A DNA stretch of 64,000 nt, taken from contig NZ_LAPV01000153.1 in NCBI RefSeq assembly GCF_000971275.1, positions 1 to 64,000 of the forward strand. Direction: 5' to 3'. The notes under the pieces were generated by a model. The model did not search any database, was not told the DNA's origin, and saw only the letters and a program-made list of their open reading frames with translations. Below are positions 60,143 through 64,000 of the stretch, piece after piece. Position 1 is the stretch's first letter, and each line of letters starts with the position of its first letter. The position numbers and the translations under genes were made by a program. The stretch is from Devosia psychrophila. Its GTDB lineage: Bacteria; Pseudomonadota; Alphaproteobacteria; Rhizobiales; Devosiaceae.

Positions 60143-61381
60143 TTACAGGTAGCCGCCTTCCTTGGCAGCGGTGTCGTAGGCAGCCTTGACGTCGGCCAGG
60201 GCCGTTGCAGCGTCTTCGGTACCGGCCATGAACTCAGCCAGCTCGGCGGACAGAGCCGTGTGCAGCAAGCCCATGTAGGGCTGCATCGGGTAAGCGCGGG
60301 CGCCGGCATTGGCGGTCGCGATCACGCCAACCGCAGTCGGGCCTGGCTCGAAGCCAGCAACCAGCCAGGTTGCGACGGTGGGGTTGGCTGCAACCATTTC
60401 CGGGCTAATGCCGTGCACCATGGCCTGAAACGAGGCCGCTGCGTCTTCATCGGAGATGTTCTTGGCGATGGTGAAACCGTCCCACCACAGGGCTACCGCC
60501 GGGGTCGTGCCGCCAGCAATGGTCGGAGCACTGGTGAGCACGGTATTTGCCACCACGCCTTCCGCGGCGCCTTCGCCAGCAAGCATATCGCCGGCGAGTG
60601 AGCCCCACTGTACCATCATCGCAACGTTGCCGGCCTTGTATTCGGCCTGGATGCCATTGGCGTCGAAGGTCAGGTAGTCGGGGTCCATATAGGCGGTCAG
60701 TGCCTTCATGTTTTCGAGGGTCTTGAGGCCGTCTTCGTTATCGATCGCCAGCTCGGCCGAGCCGGGCGCGAAGAATTCGCCGCTGGTGCCAAGATAGGTG
60801 TTGACGAATTCGGCAGCCAAATCCCAGCCGGGCTTGTCAGAAGCGGCCAGCGGATAGTCCATCAGGCCATCGGCCTTGATCTTTTCTGCTGCAGCGAGGA
60901 TTTCCTCGTAGGACTTGGGTTCGGCAATGCCGGCCTTGTCGAGAATGTCCTTGCGGTAGAACAGATGCTGCGCATTGCCCATGAAAGCAATGGCCATGGT
61001 CTTGCCGTCGATCTTGATCAACTGGTTGGGCTGCAGGGCAGCGCCATACTTGGCAACCAGATCGTCAAGCGGACGGATCAGGTCGTCGTTGAGCAGCGGC
61101 ACGATGGAATTGTTGGCGACCACGGCGACGGTATATTCGGCCGGGTTGATCGAGAGGGCCGGAACCTGGAGGTTCTTGTGCTCGGCGGTCGCATTGGCAG
61201 CGACGGTCACGCCATCAGCGGCGCATTCGCTGGCTGTGGTGTTGACGAGGCGCAGGGCCTCGAAATCGTTGGAAAGGATACGGACCGAACCGGTACCCTC
61301 GATGCCGCAAGCGGCGAACGCAGTGCCTGCAGTGAGGCAAAGAACCCCAAGCGACACGGTGGTCTTCAACATAAGCTTCAT
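60143..61381 (-). CDS. Extracellular sugar-type substrate-binding protein
   Basis: 412 residues, SBP family 1. Signal peptide MKLMLKTTVSLGVLCLTAGTAFA, cleaved before ACGIEG. Then GKTMAIAFMGNAQHLFYRKDILDKAGI and PAVALWWDGFTIAKNI, typical of carbohydrate-binding proteins. Two Cys in the mature chain (ACGIEG and SECAADG) may form a disulfide. First gene of the importer operon, preceded by two operator copies. Ligand unknown. Confidence 0.92.
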   Translation of the reverse strand: MKLMLKTTVSLGVLCLTAGTAFAACGIEGTGSVRILSNDFEALRLVNTTASECAADGVTVAANATAEHKNLQVPALSINPAEYTVAVVANNSIVPLLNDDLIRPLDDLVAKYGAALQPNQLIKIDGKTMAIAFMGNAQHLFYRKDILDKAGIAEPKSYEEILAAAEKIKADGLMDYPLAASDKPGWDLAAEFVNTYLGTSGEFFAPGSAELAIDNEDGLKTLENMKALTAYMDPDYLTFDANGIQAEYKAGNVAMMVQWGSLAGDMLAGEGAAEGVVANTVLTSAPTIAGGTTPAVALWWDGFTIAKNISDEDAAASFQAMVHGISPEMVAANPTVATWLVAGFEPGPTAVGVIATANAGARAYPMQPYMGLLHTALSAELAEFMAGTEDAATALADVKAAYDTAAKEGGYL

Positions 61382-61531
61382 TTCGTTCTCCTGATGGTGA
61401 ACGGCGCTCCCCTGAACAGTGCGCCGACCATCCCCTGTTGTCGTTTACGCTCCCGCAGCCAGATCAGGTCACTTGCTCAACTGACCCGTCCCAGCCATTT
61501 GTCTTCCGCACGTCACAATTGGTAAGCGGCC

Positions 61532-61570
61532 TTGCATACGAATGCAATACCATTTTGCATTCGTATGCAA
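61532..61570. promoter_or_regulatory. Tandem operator copies 4 and 5 of the catabolic regulon
   Basis: TTGCATACGAATGCAA (61532-61547) and TTGCATTCGTATGCAA (61555-61570), two near-perfect palindromes whose centres are 23 bp apart. They are 151-189 bp upstream of the binding-protein gene. The second site is the reverse complement of the first. Confidence 0.8.
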
Positions 61571-61664
61571 ATTGCCTTTTTGTTGAGCATATGCTGGTAT
61601 TTGTGGGGTGTCGGCCCTGTGCCCAAGCTTGACAATCGCAAAGGTTGGCCGGCCTGGCAGATGT

Positions 61665-62492
61665 TCACACGGGCTCTGTCGCCTTGTCACGGGTGACCCA
61701 GGCATTGTCGCGCCATTCGCGCACCGTCACCGAAATGCGCTCGGGATTGATATCGATCAGATTGTAGGCGTTGGGCTCGCCTCGTAGCCGTGTCGAAATG
61801 GCGGACGAAGCCTGGGCGATCAGAATGGGCGCAACTGTCGATTTACTCAGGCCAATCGGCTGGCCTTCACGTGCAGCCGCTTTGGTTTGATGCTTGCGGA
61901 CGTAGGAGAGATGGAAATGCCCCGATAGAACGAGGCGCACGCCGAGGCTCGCAAAGGTTTCGAGAGCATCGTCGGCGCGCTTCACGCGCTTGGTCTTCTG
62001 CATCATCGGCGCGGTCGGGAACAACAGGGGATGATGCGCAACGATGATGCGTACGGCATCCGGCGAGGCCTTGGCGAAGCGCTCCTCCAGATCTTCCAGC
62101 TGACCGCGTGAAATAGTGCCGTGACCCCAGTTCCATTCCAGGCGCGCCCGACGCGAGGTGCGCATCCCCACTAGTGCGACGCCATCCATTTCGAGGAAGG
62201 GCTCGAGGTCAGGGGAGATGTAGCGCTTGTAAAAGCCGTAAGGATCGAAAAAACGGCGCAGGATGTTGACTGCCGGAACGTCGTGATTTCCAGGCACGGC
62301 GAATACGGGTGCGTCGAGCTTGTCCAGAAATTCTCGTGCCTGCCCGAACTCTTCCTTAGTACCGATTTGCGTGAAGTCGCCACTGACAACCACCAGGTCG
62401 GGGTTCTGGGCATTTATGTCCTCGGCAAAGCCCTCCGCCAGGGCCGGGTCGTGGTGACCAAAATGCAGATCGGAGACATGGAGAATTTTCAT
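61665..62492 (-). CDS. Metallophosphoesterase (3',5'-cAMP phosphodiesterase-like)
   Basis: 275 residues. All five calcineurin-type metal motifs: [28 protein letters not shown] and SGHFHLSY. Family acts on cyclic nucleotides or other phosphoesters. Its ATG overlaps the stop of the lipid kinase gene (4 bp overlap), so the two are co-translated. Confidence 0.9.
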   Translation of the reverse strand: MKILHVSDLHFGHHDPALAEGFAEDINAQNPDLVVVSGDFTQIGTKEEFGQAREFLDKLDAPVFAVPGNHDVPAVNILRRFFDPYGFYKRYISPDLEPFLEMDGVALVGMRTSRRARLEWNWGHGTISRGQLEDLEERFAKASPDAVRIIVAHHPLLFPTAPMMQKTKRVKRADDALETFASLGVRLVLSGHFHLSYVRKHQTKAAAREGQPIGLSKSTVAPILIAQASSAISTRLRGEPNAYNLIDINPERISVTVREWRDNAWVTRDKATEPV

Positions 62493-63415
62493 GCTGCTAC
62501 CGCCGGTGCCGAGGCCATGGCGGGCACGATAACCGAGAGTGCCTTGGGCTTGATCTTGAACTGCAGGGGGGTACGCAGCGTCTCGACTTCGCCGTCGAAC
62601 ATGACCTTGATCAGATCCTTGCGGGTATCGATGGTGACCGAGTTGACGCTTTCCATGGTCAGGGCCTCATCGTTCTTCCAGCGACCTAGCAGCATGCCCG
62701 TCGTGAGGCGGATAAAATCGCGAGCGGTGAAGTGGCGCAGCACGTAAAGCGTCAGCATGCCGCGATCGAGACTGCCGCGGGAAAAGAAGTGGCCGAGCCC
62801 TTCGTCATAGGAATTGCTGGCGACGGCCATGGCCTGGATGCGTTCGACGCGACGAACACCCGATTCAGTTTCGATGACAACCGCAATGCGCTTGGCACGA
62901 GCAAGACGTCGGAAGATATAGCGCAGGAACCCAATTTTGGCCGAGGTGTCATAGCGGCCGCGAATGTGCTCGCGACCGGCCGCGAGGCCTGGAATAAGCC
63001 CGACCACCACCTTGTGCAGGAAAATACGGCCATTGACCTCGCCGACATCGATGCGGTGCGCTTCGCCCGTCACCAGTGCAGCGACGGCCTGAGGCAGGGC
63101 CAGGGGCACGTGCAGGTCTTTGGCTAGGGCATTGACCGTGCCAAGCGGCAGGATGGCCAGGTTCTTGTCGGAATCGACCAGGGCGGCAGCGAGGGCCGTA
63201 ATGGTGCCATCGCCGCCTGCCGCAACGACGGTCGGTGCCGCGCTGGCCATGGCGTCAGCGATACGCTGGGAAAGGGTTACGTCGCTGCGCGCGTCGATTT
63301 CGGCATTGAGACCGTTAGCCTCGAACAATTTGGCGAGCGAGGCCGCGTCTACCCCTGTGGCATTGGCGGTGCCGGCATTTGAGTTGAGGATGACATAGTG
63401 GGTCAGGTCGGCCAT
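62489..63415 (-). CDS. Diacylglycerol kinase-like lipid kinase family protein
   Basis: 308 residues from [14 protein letters not shown] catalytic domain with [19 protein letters not shown], then [19 protein letters not shown], where GTVNALAK replaces the usual GTGND-F pattern of DgkB; C-terminal beta domain. Likely phosphorylates a lipid or sphingoid-type substrate, membrane associated. Divergent from the PAP2 gene; the pairing with a metallophosphoesterase and PAP2 suggests lipid metabolism. Confidence 0.88.
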   Translation of the reverse strand: MADLTHYVILNSNAGTANATGVDAASLAKLFEANGLNAEIDARSDVTLSQRIADAMASAAPTVVAAGGDGTITALAAALVDSDKNLAILPLGTVNALAKDLHVPLALPQAVAALVTGEAHRIDVGEVNGRIFLHKVVVGLIPGLAAGREHIRGRYDTSAKIGFLRYIFRRLARAKRIAVVIETESGVRRVERIQAMAVASNSYDEGLGHFFSRGSLDRGMLTLYVLRHFTARDFIRLTTGMLLGRWKNDEALTMESVNSVTIDTRKDLIKVMFDGEVETLRTPLQFKIKPKALSVIVPAMASAPAVAA

Positions 63416-63500
63416 GGTCGTTCCGGTCCTCGCGCGTGGCTGGTCCTGCGGAACGTGTGGCGGCATGGTACGTTGCGTCAGCGAACAAGGAAGCGTCAAA

Positions 63501-64000
63501 ATGTTCCAACACTGGGGCCACCCTCACGTCCGCCGCGTGCGCGACTTCGTCACCGGCGAGGCGCCGCTCCTCGCGGCAATCGCCATCATCAGCGGGTTGA
63601 TATTGGCTTTCCTGCAAATTGCCGGCGAAATGCTCGAAGGCGAGATGGAGCAGTTCGACAATTCCATCCTGATGCTGTTCCGCGACCCGGCCAATGTAGA
63701 TCAGGTCATCGGACCGGAATGGGTGCATGAAATGGTGCGCGACATTACCGCCCTCGGCAGCTTTTCGCTGCTCGGATTGATCGTGCTGGGGGTCTGCGTC
63801 TATCTGGTTATGGCACGCATGCGGGCTACCGCCGTTCTGGTGGTTGTATCAGTGCTCAGTGGTACGCTGCTCAGTACCGTGCTCAAGATGAGCTATAACC
63901 GTCCTCGGCCCGATCTGACGGTGATGTCACACCAGTTCACCTCCAGTTTTCCGAGCGGCCATGCGATGCTATCGGCGGTGACCTTCCTCACTCTGGGTGC
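63501..64000 (+). CDS. PAP2-family membrane phosphatase (cut by window end)
   Basis: 166 residues visible, reading to the window edge. AAGGAAG precedes the ATG. Membrane segments at about 25-45, 90-110 and 115-135. The PAP2 motifs KMSYNRPRPDL (KxxxxxxRP-type) and PSGHAM are intact; the third (SRxxxxxHxxxD) lies beyond the window. Dephosphorylates lipid phosphates such as phosphatidate or undecaprenyl pyrophosphate at the membrane. Confidence 0.88.
   Translation, partial: MFQHWGHPHVRRVRDFVTGEAPLLAAIAIISGLILAFLQIAGEMLEGEMEQFDNSILMLFRDPANVDQVIGPEWVHEMVRDITALGSFSLLGLIVLGVCVYLVMARMRATAVLVVVSVLSGTLLSTVLKMSYNRPRPDLTVMSHQFTSSFPSGHAMLSAVTFLTLG

Noticed and set aside
1-64000. CRISPR arrays, rRNA and tRNA genes
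   Set aside because: No regularly spaced short direct repeats and no cloverleaf or rRNA-like sequence was noticed; a tRNAscan run would settle the tRNA question.

Overview
The window is about 64 kb of GC-rich alphaproteobacterial chromosome, most like the order Hyphomicrobiales and probably Devosia or a close relative. This rests on gene content and order, not on a database search: the run chvI-chvG-hprK-EIIA(Man)-ptsH-ahcY divergent from pckA, a three-cysteine RirA iron regulator in place of Fur, a perfect CtrA box, and short C-rich/G-rich palindromic repeats between genes.

Layout. 1-0.3 kb: tail of an IS110-family transposase next to a palindromic repeat. 0.4-8.3 kb: central-metabolism and signalling block (ahcY, DUF2937, ptsH, EIIA, hprK, chvG, chvI on minus; pckA on plus). 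8.9-17 kb: CtrA-box-preceded SleB-type cell-wall hydrolase, HAD phosphatase, SelO, gamma carbonic anhydrase, a CHASE-GGDEF-EAL protein and a Gfo/Idh/MocA oxidoreductase. 17-23 kb: dipeptide-type ABC operon with an extra membrane-anchored protein between the second permease and the ATPases. 23-31.5 kb: VOC proteins, aldo/keto reductase, D-galactose dehydrogenase-like protein, glycerate 2-kinase, a phosphonate accessory run (DUF1045-phnM-phnN) and three very small ORFs, one apparently starting with ATT. 32-44.9 kb: orphan LacI regulator, ABC-F ATPase, rirA with two candidate iron operators and a terminated leader or small RNA, HU/IHF protein, GH38 alpha-mannosidase with its LacI regulator and a palindromic operator, cspA and small proteins.

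45-61.6 kb is the most distinctive part: a catabolic locus with an ABC sugar-type importer, amidase, two histidinol-dehydrogenase-like enzymes, SDR, bicupin, MetE-like protein, RraA-like aldolase and an alpha/beta-hydrolase fused to a SnoaL-type protein. Five copies of a TTGCATNCGNATGCAA palindrome sit at four promoter regions of this locus and define a probable regulon of the LacI protein encoded at 52138-53208. The substrate is not evident. Inside the locus is a DUF559 (Vsr-like) nuclease gene bracketed by ~55-bp inverted repeats, like a small mobile cassette. 61.7-64 kb: metallophosphoesterase, lipid-kinase-like protein and a PAP2 phosphatase cut by the window end.

Other palindromic repeats lie mostly between convergent genes. 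I saw no rRNA, tRNA or CRISPR array.
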